Source: Nitrospira sp. (GTDB lineage: Bacteria > Nitrospirota > Nitrospiria > Nitrospirales > Nitrospiraceae). Taken from it: DNA of 64,000 bases. A program made the position numbers and the translations under genes. How positions within the stretch are numbered: position 1 is the first letter of the stretch; every line of letters begins with the position of its first letter. The notes below the pieces were generated by a model. The model saw only the letters and a list, made by a program, of their open reading frames with translations. It searched no databases and was not told the origin of the DNA. This document shows, in pieces, positions 24,405 to 33,097 of the stretch. The stretch lies in the NCBI GenBank assembly GCA_024760525.1, contig CP060499.1, positions 3,989,501-4,053,500 on the forward strand, in the 5' to 3' direction.

Positions 24405-27400
24405 TTAGACCTTGATTTTGATGTGTTCGCCTTTGAGCCACTTGATCATGAACTCGTTCTCTTGCCCCGGCGTAAAGCCGGTGCGCACCGGCTCCCACGG
24501 CCCTCGGGCCCCGATCCCGCCGTCTTCCGCTTTGGTGATGCGGATCAGGCACTCCTTCGGAACCGTATTAATAGCATGGTGGTCGACCTGATATCCCCAT
24601 TTGAACTTCCAGGCAATGGCATGTTTGCCCGGGAGCGAGTCGGTTTGGTGTATCGGCATCAGCCAGTTGCGTGTAAAGGACTGTTGTGCACCGTACCGGA
24701 AATTCGACTGATACCCCGTATCGATCGCGATGGCCCGGCCGTCCGGGCGGGTTTCATGGCCCTTCACCGATTTCGGAGTCGACACATAGGGCGCATGCTT
24801 CGCCATCGTGACATGGTACGGATACGATGGGTTGTACTTCGCGCGAATCATCAACCGGGCGACTTTGTAGTAGGGGTCGCTCGGTTTCCAGCCACGGTAC
24901 GGGCGATCGACGGGGTTCCCGTCGACATACACATAGTCGCCGTCGTTGATCCCGCGATCTTTCGCCGCTTGCGGGTTGATGTGGATCTGGTGCTCGCCCA
25001 CCCCCGGCGTCCGTTTATCCATGCGGTACGGATCCCCGAAGTTGGATTCGTAAATCTGCACCCAGTCGTTCACCGACCACTGACTGTGCACCCGGTGGCG
25101 CGTCTTCGGCGTCACACAGTAGAACTGATAGCCCTTCTCCCAAAGAGGATTCGAGTGACGCATTATTTCATGCCACGACAACTTGATGTTCCGGACGGTT
25201 TTGTCGTCATGGTGTTGTGCCGTGATCGGAATGCCGTAGTCGTCGGGCCGAACGTAGGGATTTGTCGTGAAGATGGCGTTCGGCAGGTAGGGCGTTGCCT
25301 CCGGCCCTTCGCGGTGGGAAATAAAATTCTCCCCGTATTCAATAGACTCTGGTTCAATCCGATAGTTCTCGTACCGTCCGCTGCGGGTCCACATGGGCTT
25401 CGACTCGTTGGTCTCTTCCCAGAAGGGATGCCGCGGGTAGGTGCGCACCATGACCATCCACCCTTTTTCCGATTTCAGCATGACGTCCGCTGAATAGCCG
25501 TAGAAGGTGCTGGAGGCATCGAGCATTCGTTGCGCATAGACGTCCACGCGGTTCGCGTAGACCATAGCGAAATAATCCTTCATACGCTTGTCGCCGGTCA
25601 TCTCCGACAGTTTCGCCGCAACGCCTGCGAAGGTGTCCAGGTCGTTGCGAGTATCGTACAAAGGACGAATGCCGCCTTTCCAAATCTGGACCCACGGATT
25701 AGAGACCGTGATGGTCATTTCCGGATAGGTGAATTCCATCCAGGAATTGCAGGCAAAGGCGATATCGTTGTGATTGACGTCGGACGTCATCTCGATATCC
25801 TGCGTGATGAGGCATTCGATGTTCGGATCGACGTTGCGCACCATGTCGTAATGGTGCTTCGCGTTGTTCAAGACATTGACATTGACCACCCAACGGAACT
25901 TGCTTGGTGTCGGCATGTGGGTCTTGCCGGTGAACACCTTGCGGCCGTACTTCGGCGTATTGACGATCAAGGCCGTATCGCCATGGTTCCAGTACCCAAC
26001 TTCCTCGCCGTAATAGTAGGACTTTGTCTTAATTTCTTTTCCATGGGCGTTGGGGTCCAAGGTGATGTTGAAGGGGTCTTCGCCGGTGTGGACTGACAGA
26101 CCAGCACCGGACCAAGGTGTTGCAGTCCAACAACCGGCTTTGTAGTTACCGGCCCAGGTATGCTGCCCCGTGCCGAACTTGCCGACGTTGCCCGTAATGA
26201 TGAGGACCATCGCAGCCGCACGCCCGTTCGGCGTCATGTGGAAATAGTGGCAGACCCCTTCGCCGTTGTGAATCGCGGCGGGCTTGATCGTACCGGAATC
26301 CCGTGCCCAGCGTACGATGAGATCCTTCGGAGTGCGGCAGATCTGATGCGTGGTATCCAGGTCGTAGTCTTGAAAGTGGACCAAGTACATCTGCCAGACC
26401 GGCATCGCATCGATTTCACGGCCGTTGAGCAGCTTTACCCGGTAGGTGCCGTTGAGGGCGGCATCGATACCGCTGTTGATGTAATGCCACCCCACTTGCT
26501 CTCGATGCAGAGGAACAGCCTGTTTCTTATTGAGATCCCAGACCATCATTCCGCCGAGTCGCTCAATTTGTTCGGGCTTCAGGGACTGAATGCGGCCCGA
26601 GTAGCTGTGTGAAAAATCGGGGAACTTATAGTCCGCCACCACATCACGCGGATCCAAGTATTGCAGGGTATCTGTGCGCACCAAGATAGGCGCGTCTGTA
26701 AATTGCTTTAAGAAATCGGTGTCATGCATGTTTTCGTCGACAATGATTTTCATCGCGCCCAAAAACAATGCACCGTCTGACTCCGGACGCAAGGGCATCC
26801 AATAGTCCGCTCGATAGGCAGTTGGATTGTATTCTGGTGTGATGACGACCACGCGGGCGCCGCGCTCGATACACTCCAACTTCCAGTGCGCTTCCGGCAT
26901 TTTATTCTCGACGAAGTTCTTGCCCCAGCTCGTGTTCAGCTTTGAAAAACGCATGTCGGAAAGATCGATGTCCGACCCCTGAACCCCGGACCAGAAGGGC
27001 TGAGAAGGATTCTGATCCCCGTGCCATGTGTAATTGGACCAATAGCGACCACCCTGTGCCTGATCAGGACTGACTTTGCGGATCCAGGTATCGAGCAAGG
27101 CATTGATCCCGCCATTCATCCGGGTGTTACCCATCTTGCCGATGATGCCAAGGACCGGCATTCCAGCGCGATGCTTAAAGCACCTCGTGCCCGCGCCCTT
27201 CATCATTTCGATCATCTCCGGCGCATACCCCTGCTCCCGCAGCCGCCGCGCCCCGGCTTCCCCACTGTAGCGGGTGGCGATCACAATCATGGCCTTGGCC
27301 GCATAGGTAAACGCGGTATCCCACGAGACCCGCAGCATGTCGTCCAAGAAGCGACTGTCAAACTTATACTTCCGCTTGGTTTCGGGGGTGACTTCCGGGG

Positions 27401-27842
27401 AGCCATCATCCATCCACTGCTTCCAGCCCTTCCGCATCAAGGGGCCCTTCAGCCGATAGGGCCCGTAGACCCGCCGGTGGAAGGTAAACCCTTTCAGACA
27501 CATGCGGGGATTATGGGCGAACGTCCCCCGGTTGCCGTACAAGTCCTCATAGGTTTGGTGGTCGTAGTTCTGCTCCACGCGCATGACCACGCCGTTGCGC
27601 ACAAAGGCCCGAATCCGACAGGCGTGCGTATCGTTGGGCGAGCAGACCCACGTGAAGGAGGAATCATACCGATACTGGTCATGATAGACGCGCTCCCAAG
27701 AGCGGTCCGGGTAGTCCCCCAGGGGATTGCCCACCTCGATCACCGGCTGGAGCGCGGTCAACGCCAGGACCTTGTCCGCCACGGCGGCAGCGGCGACCGT
27801 GCCGACGGAGACCTTCAGAAATTGGCGACGTGACAAGAACAT
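24405..27842 (-). CDS. nxrA: Nitrite oxidoreductase alpha (catalytic) subunit
   Basis: The 1145-residue molybdopterin enzyme oxidises nitrite to nitrate and is the energy-generating enzyme of nitrite oxidisers. The N-terminus carries a twin-arginine signal (SRRQFLK, R5-R6), so the active site faces the periplasm as in Nitrospira, not the cytoplasm as in Nitrobacter. Cysteines near 67, 75 and 115 fit the FS0 cluster site. The Asp of TWHGDQNPSQPF (about residue 276) matches the Mo-ligand aspartate of NarG-like type II DMSO reductases. A strong AGGAGG site (27851-27856) precedes the ATG. GC content is uneven: the ends are about 60-70% and the core 25140-27120 is lower (42-53%), as if the gene were mosaic. 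Confidence 0.96.
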   Translation of the reverse strand: MFLSRRQFLKVSVGTVAAAAVADKVLALTALQPVIEVGNPLGDYPDRSWERVYHDQYRYDSSFTWVCSPNDTHACRIRAFVRNGVVMRVEQNYDHQTYEDLYGNRGTFAHNPRMCLKGFTFHRRVYGPYRLKGPLMRKGWKQWMDDGSPEVTPETKRKYKFDSRFLDDMLRVSWDTAFTYAAKAMIVIATRYSGEAGARRLREQGYAPEMIEMMKGAGTRCFKHRAGMPVLGIIGKMGNTRMNGGINALLDTWIRKVSPDQAQGGRYWSNYTWHGDQNPSQPFWSGVQGSDIDLSDMRFSKLNTSWGKNFVENKMPEAHWKLECIERGARVVVITPEYNPTAYRADYWMPLRPESDGALFLGAMKIIVDENMHDTDFLKQFTDAPILVRTDTLQYLDPRDVVADYKFPDFSHSYSGRIQSLKPEQIERLGGMMVWDLNKKQAVPLHREQVGWHYINSGIDAALNGTYRVKLLNGREIDAMPVWQMYLVHFQDYDLDTTHQICRTPKDLIVRWARDSGTIKPAAIHNGEGVCHYFHMTPNGRAAAMVLIITGNVGKFGTGQHTWAGNYKAGCWTATPWSGAGLSVHTGEDPFNITLDPNAHGKEIKTKSYYYGEEVGYWNHGDTALIVNTPKYGRKVFTGKTHMPTPSKFRWVVNVNVLNNAKHHYDMVRNVDPNIECLITQDIEMTSDVNHNDIAFACNSWMEFTYPEMTITVSNPWVQIWKGGIRPLYDTRNDLDTFAGVAAKLSEMTGDKRMKDYFAMVYANRVDVYAQRMLDASSTFYGYSADVMLKSEKGWMVMVRTYPRHPFWEETNESKPMWTRSGRYENYRIEPESIEYGENFISHREGPEATPYLPNAIFTTNPYVRPDDYGIPITAQHHDDKTVRNIKLSWHEIMRHSNPLWEKGYQFYCVTPKTRHRVHSQWSVNDWVQIYESNFGDPYRMDKRTPGVGEHQIHINPQAAKDRGINDGDYVYVDGNPVDRPYRGWKPSDPYYKVARLMIRAKYNPSYPYHVTMAKHAPYVSTPKSVKGHETRPDGRAIAIDTGYQSNFRYGAQQSFTRNWLMPIHQTDSLPGKHAIAWKFKWGYQVDHHAINTVPKECLIRITKAEDGGIGARGPWEPVRTGFTPGQENEFMIKWLKGEHIKIKV

Positions 27843-28277
27843 TGTAGCTACCTCCTCAACATTTATGAGCTTGAACGGGACTCACTTCCGCTTTGCTTAC
27901 TTAGCTTTTCTTTAGCCAAGCCTATAATGGGTATCCAGAAATCAGGTGCAAAGAATTTCATCAAGGGCGTTCGCAATATTCAAACCACACGATGGACTCG
28001 GTCATTCTTTTGGAAAGGAATCATAAGTTACTGAAATAATAGATTACTTTTTACTTTCTATTTTCTGAATTTTAGGTCATCAGGAAGACATGATGAGTAG
28101 TTATAGTATCACTGCTGGACTGCGCAGGGCTGAGCCGTAGAGCAGACTATACGAATATAGTTTGTAATATTAGGTATTTATGGATTCGAGTGTCGACCAG
28201 TTTTGGTGCGTTACCTGAACGTAACATTGTAGAATTGGTAACCCTTGTTTTTATTCAGATCGCATTGGATTCCTCGC
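27843..28277. other. AT-rich nxrA upstream region
   Basis: About 430 bases with no gene. Near nxrA are the ribosome-binding site and a possible promoter (27923-27951). The part from 27980 to 28200 is AT-rich with several T-runs and could bind regulators, but I see no well-formed palindrome or -24/-12 site. Confidence 0.4.
27923..27951 (-). promoter_or_regulatory. Candidate sigma-70-like promoter for nxrAB
   Basis: On the minus strand, TTGCAC (27951-27946), a 17-base spacer, then ATTATA (27928-27923). The match to the -35 and -10 consensus is only partial. The position, about 80 bases before the nxrA ATG, is plausible. An unusual sigma factor is equally possible. Confidence 0.3.
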
Positions 28278-28306
28278 TTGACAGTGTACTGAGAGGCCAG
28301 TACACT
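28278..28306 (+). promoter_or_regulatory. tRNA-Gly promoter overlapped by a palindrome
   Basis: TTGACA (28278-28283) is a perfect -35. A 17-base spacer leads to TACACT (28301-28306), a four-of-six -10. Transcription would start near 28313, just before the tRNA. The core promoter is exactly spanned by inverted arms AGTGTACTG (28283-28291) and CAGTACACT (28298-28306), a perfect 9-base dyad that could be an operator. Confidence 0.6.
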
Positions 28307-28326
28307 CCGCTCCTCAAGCCTCTCGA

Positions 28327-28401
28327 GCGGGAATAGCTCAGTGGTAGAGCATCGCCTTGCCAAGGCGAGGGTCGAGGGTTCAAATCCCTTTTCCCGCTCC
28401 A
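28327..28401 (+). tRNA. tRNA-Gly(GCC)
   Basis: A complete cloverleaf. The acceptor stem GCGGGAA pairs with TTCCCGC, the D arm includes TAGCTCAGTGGTAGAGC, and the anticodon stem-loop GCCTT-GCC-AAGGC-type carries anticodon GCC in the loop TTGCCAA. The T arm is GAGGG-TTCAAAT-CCCTT. CCA is encoded at 28399-28401. The reverse-strand frames here are artefacts. Confidence 0.97.
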
Positions 28402-28605
28402 ACATCCAAGTTCAATTGATTTGAACCCTCGACAAGGGGTGCCGAGGGGGGTGTGCCCACTTCGCGGGGAGCATGCGAGGGGGCTGGCCCCCTCTGCAGG
28501 AGTCAGCGAGACATGCTTCAGGGTTGAGCTGACGACGGAGAGCGGTTCAAATCCCTTTTCCCGTTCCAAGCACCCTTACAACTTCGCGCCGGATTTGAAC
28601 CCATC
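28371..28605 (+). repeat. tRNA-Gly 3'-end repeat with inverted T-arm copies
   Basis: The last 26 bases of the tRNA (28377-28402) recur at 28544-28569 with one mismatch. Each direct copy is followed 41-48 bases later by an inverted T-arm sequence: ATTTGAACCCTCGAC at 28419-28433 (exact reverse complement of 28371-28385) and GATTTGAACCC at 28592-28602. Between the copies lies a GC-rich block with the palindrome GAGGGGGC-TG-GCCCCCTC at 28477-28494. No gene is encoded. It could be a remnant of an element that used the tRNA 3' end as an attachment site, or a duplicated hairpin unit. Confidence 0.65.
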
Positions 28606-28664
28606 ACAAGCCTTGCACCTTCGCACTTGGAAAAGAGCGAACAGGTTGTCGCGTTCTCAGTTTC

Positions 28665-30857
28665 TTAGGGTTTTGGTAAGGCTATTAGGTGGCGAAGGTT
28701 ATTTTCCGCTCGTCGCAGCTCTTCTGTGGTCAACAGTGCCCGACCAAATCGTGTTCGGCAATACAGTTCTGTAATAAGCGCGACGGCTGAATCCGCTTCG
28801 CTCCATTTCGCTTGAGCAATTCGAACAAATTCGAGGGGTCCCATGGTAGTTGGCTTCGAAATGCCTTTCCCGGCGAGATGCTTGATCATTTGTCTGTAGA
28901 GCTGCACGATGGCCTGCTCGTCGCGCGTTGTCTTTTTCCGGGCCCTTCCACTTACCCATGGCCGCTTCATGCCGAACCACAACAAAATTGCAAATCCAAT
29001 CAGTATGAAACTCAGCAATTTCCCCGAAGGGTGCATGGTTCCCTTGACCACGTATTCGGTCATTCCCCTGGCTAGATTCATGAATGGGCTGAAGAGTGCC
29101 GTCATGGAATCGAAGGCCTTATTTCTGACCGATGTACCTCCGGCTTTCAATTCTCGAACAACAGCAAGCTGATCCGCTGCGCTGTACTGCACAAAAAACC
29201 GGCTCCAGTGGAGCCGAATGCTGTCCATCATTCGTCCCACAGCTTGCCACGCCGGGTACTCACTGCCGACGTTTTCGATTAACGAAGGGGTCGGATCCAT
29301 CATGATCCACCCGGAATTGGGCAGATGCACTTCGACCCACGCATGGGCGTCCTGCTGCCTTACCAAATAGTAATTTCCATACTCGTTCCATTCCGTAGCC
29401 AGGAACCCCGTCACGAGGCGCGCGGGTATTCCGATGGTCCTGAGCATGATTACCATGGCCGTCGCATAGTGTTCGCAATAACCGGTCTTGCGGGAGAAGA
29501 GAAATTCCTCAAGAGGTTGGTCCTGTTCCGCAAGGGGCGCCTCAAGACTGTAGCGATAGTTCTGCGTCAGGTATGTTTGAATTGCAGCGGTTTTTTCATA
29601 GAGGCTACGTTGCGTTTGCGTGATGTCTCGCGCCAAGGCACCGATCCGCTCGGAATAGGTGGGGAGTTGTAAGAAATGTCGGGCAAATGATTCGGAGTAT
29701 TGACCCGGTTCGGAACCCAGGTCTACCGGCAACACAGGATTGGATCGAGAAACGACCGTGTATTCGATCCGTGAGGAACTGGGAAACGGCAGATAGACTG
29801 AACCGATGAGATCGGACTGGACGGTCGGAAACTTTCCGTTGACGCTCTCAATGAAAGGCGCTCCGAAGAGGACCGGGGTGTCCAGCGGTTCGAGGAGGAT
29901 CTTCTGGTGAACGACCTCCCCGAAGCGGGACGGGAGAGAAGATCGGCTGCCTCGGACAACGAATGTACCTGCAGCCTCTTCGTGTAGGTTTCTCCGATAA
30001 TTCAGCTTGTTCGTCCATCTTTGACCGTCGTACCTATCAAACGCGACCCCTCGAACGTACAGCCTGTCCGTTTCGTGCGGCGAGCGATCGATCAATTCGA
30101 CCCGCATGACAACGCTGGGATCTCGTTTGATGGGTCCTATGGCTCCTAAGTCCACCGTGTCGGAGAAACCTGACGTCCGAATGTTCTCACCGAAGCCTTT
30201 CTGATAAAACCCCGCGCTGACTCGCGGGATTGTGAAGAAAATCACCAAGGTCATCCCAAAGGTGGCCAGCGCCAATCCATTCGCAAACCAGAAGAGTTGT
30301 GGAGTGACCCGACAGAGAGACTCCGGTTGTTCCTGCCGAATCTGGTCCGACATTCCGAAGCCCATCATTCCCTCGGATCGTTTGGTGAGCTGGAACAGAA
30401 GGAGCGTCCAAACTCCGGTAATAAGATAGAGTAGGAAAATCGGGAGATACCAGAGATCCGTCGTCAGAGACCCAGATGCGAGGATTGCCACAAGACTGAT
30501 GGCATAGAGATGCAGATAGTCCCGACGAAGCTTGAGGTTGAACAGCTTGATGATCATGAGGATCATGAGGAAGTGAATTCCCGCGGGCAGGAGCTCACCA
30601 GAAACCCACAACATGTCCACCCAGAATCCAAGAAAGCCGACGATCACAAGCAGATTCCATCCGGTGGTCGAGAAGGGAGTGCGCGTTGCAAGATTTTCAA
30701 TCGATCCAACTCTTAAGTTCCTCGAGAGCACCAGGATCAGGGAAGCCCCGGCCAGCGCCGCCAGCCATCCAGGCAAACCGGCTCCGAGCGTCAACCCTAT
30801 GAAGGACGCCGATGCCAGCAGAATCGACGTGAGTCGAAGGGCCTGATCAAAGGACAT
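28665..30857 (-). CDS. DUF3488/transglutaminase-like membrane protein (TgpA type)
   Basis: A protein of about 730 residues. The first 200 residues hold about six membrane helices (DUF3488), then comes a periplasmic part with the transglutaminase core: Cys in RKTGYCEHYATAMVIMLR, His in QQDAHAWVEVHL, Asp in WIMMDPTPS. A further membrane helix (LLSFILIGFAILLWFG) precedes a cytoplasmic DUF4129-like tail. The ATG at 30857 is preceded by GGAG at good spacing and overlaps the DUF58 stop by 11 bases; one at 30869 is possible. It forms the usual MoxR-DUF58-transglutaminase set. Confidence 0.9.
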   Translation of the reverse strand: MSFDQALRLTSILLASASFIGLTLGAGLPGWLAALAGASLILVLSRNLRVGSIENLATRTPFSTTGWNLLVIVGFLGFWVDMLWVSGELLPAGIHFLMILMIIKLFNLKLRRDYLHLYAISLVAILASGSLTTDLWYLPIFLLYLITGVWTLLLFQLTKRSEGMMGFGMSDQIRQEQPESLCRVTPQLFWFANGLALATFGMTLVIFFTIPRVSAGFYQKGFGENIRTSGFSDTVDLGAIGPIKRDPSVVMRVELIDRSPHETDRLYVRGVAFDRYDGQRWTNKLNYRRNLHEEAAGTFVVRGSRSSLPSRFGEVVHQKILLEPLDTPVLFGAPFIESVNGKFPTVQSDLIGSVYLPFPSSSRIEYTVVSRSNPVLPVDLGSEPGQYSESFARHFLQLPTYSERIGALARDITQTQRSLYEKTAAIQTYLTQNYRYSLEAPLAEQDQPLEEFLFSRKTGYCEHYATAMVIMLRTIGIPARLVTGFLATEWNEYGNYYLVRQQDAHAWVEVHLPNSGWIMMDPTPSLIENVGSEYPAWQAVGRMMDSIRLHWSRFFVQYSAADQLAVVRELKAGGTSVRNKAFDSMTALFSPFMNLARGMTEYVVKGTMHPSGKLLSFILIGFAILLWFGMKRPWVSGRARKKTTRDEQAIVQLYRQMIKHLAGKGISKPTTMGPLEFVRIAQAKWSEADSAVALITELYCRTRFGRALLTTEELRRAENNLRHLIALPKP

Positions 30858-31965
30858 GTGAAACTCCACCCACCATTTCTCCGTTGATCAGAAGGGTAAG
30901 GTCCTCTGCCTTGACATCCTCTGGTCCGCGCCATGACCGCACCACAATCAGGGTCCCCCCTTCGACTTCTGGACAGTCGGCGCCCAGTCCTTCAGATAGT
31001 ACGAACTGTGTAGTTGGAGCGCGTCGTTCACAGAGGGCGAGCATGCGCAGGAGTTCGAAGTAGTGGGCTTCCCCCTGGCCAAACGAAGAGCGCGATGTCC
31101 CGAGAAGCAATTGGAAGAGATAGCCTCGATGTGCCAGGTAGTGAACGATGGAGGCGGTCAGGGATACTGCTCGTTCAAACAAGGCGTCATGGCTGACCGG
31201 AGCAATGGTCGGCAAATGAACGACGGCTCGGCGTTGGTCTTCGGCCTCAGTTTCTCGAACCGTCAATTGCGAGGTCCGTGCCGTCGTCGGCCAATGAATA
31301 CTTCGCGAGTCATCCCCGGCCTGATACAGCCGTAGATTATACAAATCGTTGCCATGGCCTCGTCGATAGACGCTTTGCTCTTGCCCCGTGACGTGAAGAC
31401 CTCGTAACAGAGTGTCTTCAAGCGGTTTGATCTCCGGACAGGCGACGGCTGTCCCTTCGACTTGATAGAAGGCCTTTTTCATGAAGAGTCCGAAGGGAAA
31501 CTCCGTGGCGATGCGCACGCCCTCCAATTGGAGCTTCCCGCGGCGCGTGGCAATCAAGGGATACGACAACAGGCGGCTGCCGCCTGGAGGAAGTTGGGAA
31601 ACGTCGACCCCGCGATCCAGATCGCGACCATCGCTGACGTCAAATACCTTCAATGAAAAGCTGGGGAGCCTCGATTTGCGGTTCTTCACCACCAGGGTCG
31701 CTGTGACGGGCTCGTTCACAAAGAGCAGATCGGGAAGATGGCGGTGGAATTCCAGCCGCCGGAGGCAGTATTCCGCCACGATTCCTGAGACCAAAATGAG
31801 GCTCAGCATCATGGCCAGCAGAAGATAGAAGAGGTTGTTACCCGTATTTATGGCAGCCGCGCCAATGGCGAGGGTGAAGATCAGGAACTGAATGCCCACT
31901 GAGGTCACGCGTGTTGAGCGGTGGCGAAACATCCGCCGAACGAAGGAAGGAGATTGAAAAGGCAT
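30847..31965 (-). CDS. DUF58 protein
   Basis: The 372-residue protein has two N-terminal membrane helices (VGIQFLIFTLAIGAAAINTG, LFYLLLAMMLSLILVSGIVA), a beta-rich middle, and the DUF58 signature YRRGHGNDLYNLRLYQAGDD-SRSIHW. DUF58 proteins carry a von Willebrand A-like fold and act with MoxR ATPases. It lies 43 bases downstream of the MoxR gene and overlaps the transglutaminase gene. Confidence 0.9.
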   Translation of the reverse strand: MPFQSPSFVRRMFRHRSTRVTSVGIQFLIFTLAIGAAAINTGNNLFYLLLAMMLSLILVSGIVAEYCLRRLEFHRHLPDLLFVNEPVTATLVVKNRKSRLPSFSLKVFDVSDGRDLDRGVDVSQLPPGGSRLLSYPLIATRRGKLQLEGVRIATEFPFGLFMKKAFYQVEGTAVACPEIKPLEDTLLRGLHVTGQEQSVYRRGHGNDLYNLRLYQAGDDSRSIHWPTTARTSQLTVRETEAEDQRRAVVHLPTIAPVSHDALFERAVSLTASIVHYLAHRGYLFQLLLGTSRSSFGQGEAHYFELLRMLALCERRAPTTQFVLSEGLGADCPEVEGGTLIVVRSWRGPEDVKAEDLTLLINGEMVGGVSHVL

Positions 31966-32007
31966 GTGCCATTCGCTCCACGCCGGCCGGCAGACTTCAG
32001 GCGAGAC

Positions 32008-32949
32008 CTAGACCGGAACAGGAATCGACTCGACCAAATCCTGGATGATCCGCTCGGCCTGCTCAAAACTTCGTTGGTGCAGACTCTGCGTGCGCGCAAC
32101 CATGATGCGGTGAGACAACACGATGGGGGCAAGCTCCTTGACATCATCCGGCACACAATAGGTCCGACCGCGAACGAGCGACAATGCCTTAGCAGCCCGG
32201 CTCAGCGCCAACGCTCCTCGTGTGCTCACCCCCAAAGACAGCAGGTCCGACTGCCTGGTGCTCTGGACAACAGCCAGGAGGTAGTCCGTGATGCTCTCCT
32301 CCATGAGCACCCGATCGACCTGCTCCTGGAGCAGAAGGACATCCTGTGCCGTGATCAGCGGTTGGAGCTCCTCAGCCGGGTGGAGGGATTGCGCTCGATC
32401 AAGGACCTTCTTTTCCTCTTCGTGCGATGGGTAGCCGATGCGAAGCCGCATCAAGAACCGATCGAGCTGTGACTCGGGGAGTGGAAAGGTCCCATGGTAT
32501 TCAGCGGGATTCTGCGTCGCGATGACCATGAACGGCTGGCTCAGGGGATAGGTCTTGTTGTCGAACGAGATCTGCGCTTCGCTCATCGCCTCCAAGAGAC
32601 TGCTCTGCGTTTTGGGCGTCGTTCGATTGATCTCATCCGCCAGTACGACATTGGCAAAAATCGGACCCGGGATAAATTCAAAGGCTTGCTTCTGGCGGTT
32701 GAAAATGGAGACTCCCACGATATCGGACGGCAGCAGATCGCTCGTGAATTGAATGCGTTTGAAGGAGCAATCGAGCGATCGCGCGAGACTATGAGCGAGC
32801 GTGGTTTTCCCAACCCCCGGCACATCTTCGATGAGGAGATGCCCTCGCGCCAGGAGGGCGACGATGCTCATCTCGATGACATGCGGTTTCCCTTTGATAA
32901 CTCGGGCAATATTCTCCTGAATGGCCTGAATGGTCTGCGTTGAATTCAT
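32008..32949 (-). CDS. MoxR-family AAA+ ATPase
   Basis: A protein of about 313 residues. Walker A is EDVPGVGKTTLAHSLA, Walker B VVLADEINRTTPKTQSSLLEAM, and sensor/arginine regions include ATQNPAEYHGTFPLPESQLDRF. MoxR proteins act as chaperone-like ATPases for assembly or activation of partner complexes with DUF58/VWA proteins. The ATG at 32949 fits the family's N-terminus, and frames reaching 33036 run through the predicted promoter. It is the first gene of the three-gene unit. Confidence 0.92.
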   Translation of the reverse strand: MNSTQTIQAIQENIARVIKGKPHVIEMSIVALLARGHLLIEDVPGVGKTTLAHSLARSLDCSFKRIQFTSDLLPSDIVGVSIFNRQKQAFEFIPGPIFANVVLADEINRTTPKTQSSLLEAMSEAQISFDNKTYPLSQPFMVIATQNPAEYHGTFPLPESQLDRFLMRLRIGYPSHEEEKKVLDRAQSLHPAEELQPLITAQDVLLLQEQVDRVLMEESITDYLLAVVQSTRQSDLLSLGVSTRGALALSRAAKALSLVRGRTYCVPDDVKELAPIVLSHRIMVARTQSLHQRSFEQAERIIQDLVESIPVPV

Positions 32950-33007
32950 CTTGGGACTAACGTGTGGGAAGTGGCTGTAGAGTTGCTTGGTGATCGGACA
33001 CAATCGA

Positions 33008-33036
33008 AGTCTAACAAAGGGTCTAAAGACGGTCAA
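33008..33036 (-). promoter_or_regulatory. Sigma-70-type promoter of the MoxR operon
   Basis: On the minus strand, TTGACC (33036-33031), 17 bases, then TAGACT (33013-33008). The -35 has five of six and the -10 four of six consensus bases. The predicted transcript start near 33001 leaves a leader of about 50 bases before the MoxR ATG. Confidence 0.5.
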
Positions 33037-33097
33037 TTATTCATGTTTTTTGCGCCTCTAGGATCTTGGCGCTGGGCGGAGGTGTTCGATGAGCGCT

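Noticed and set aside
23166..25493. A 775-codon open frame antisense to nxrB and the 3' end of nxrA
   Set aside because: High GC in nxr third codon positions removes stops on the opposite strand. The translation is Arg/Pro/His/Val-rich with no domain, while the opposite strand encodes well-known enzymes.
27021..27833. A 270-codon open frame antisense to the nxrA 5' end
   Set aside because: Same GC-driven artefact; residues are low-complexity and no homology is recognised.
28211..28569. Two minus-strand frames with KGFEP and KRDLNPRPSPWQGDALPLSYSR
   Set aside because: These are reverse translations of the tRNA-Gly gene and its copied 3' end, a well-known false gene family.
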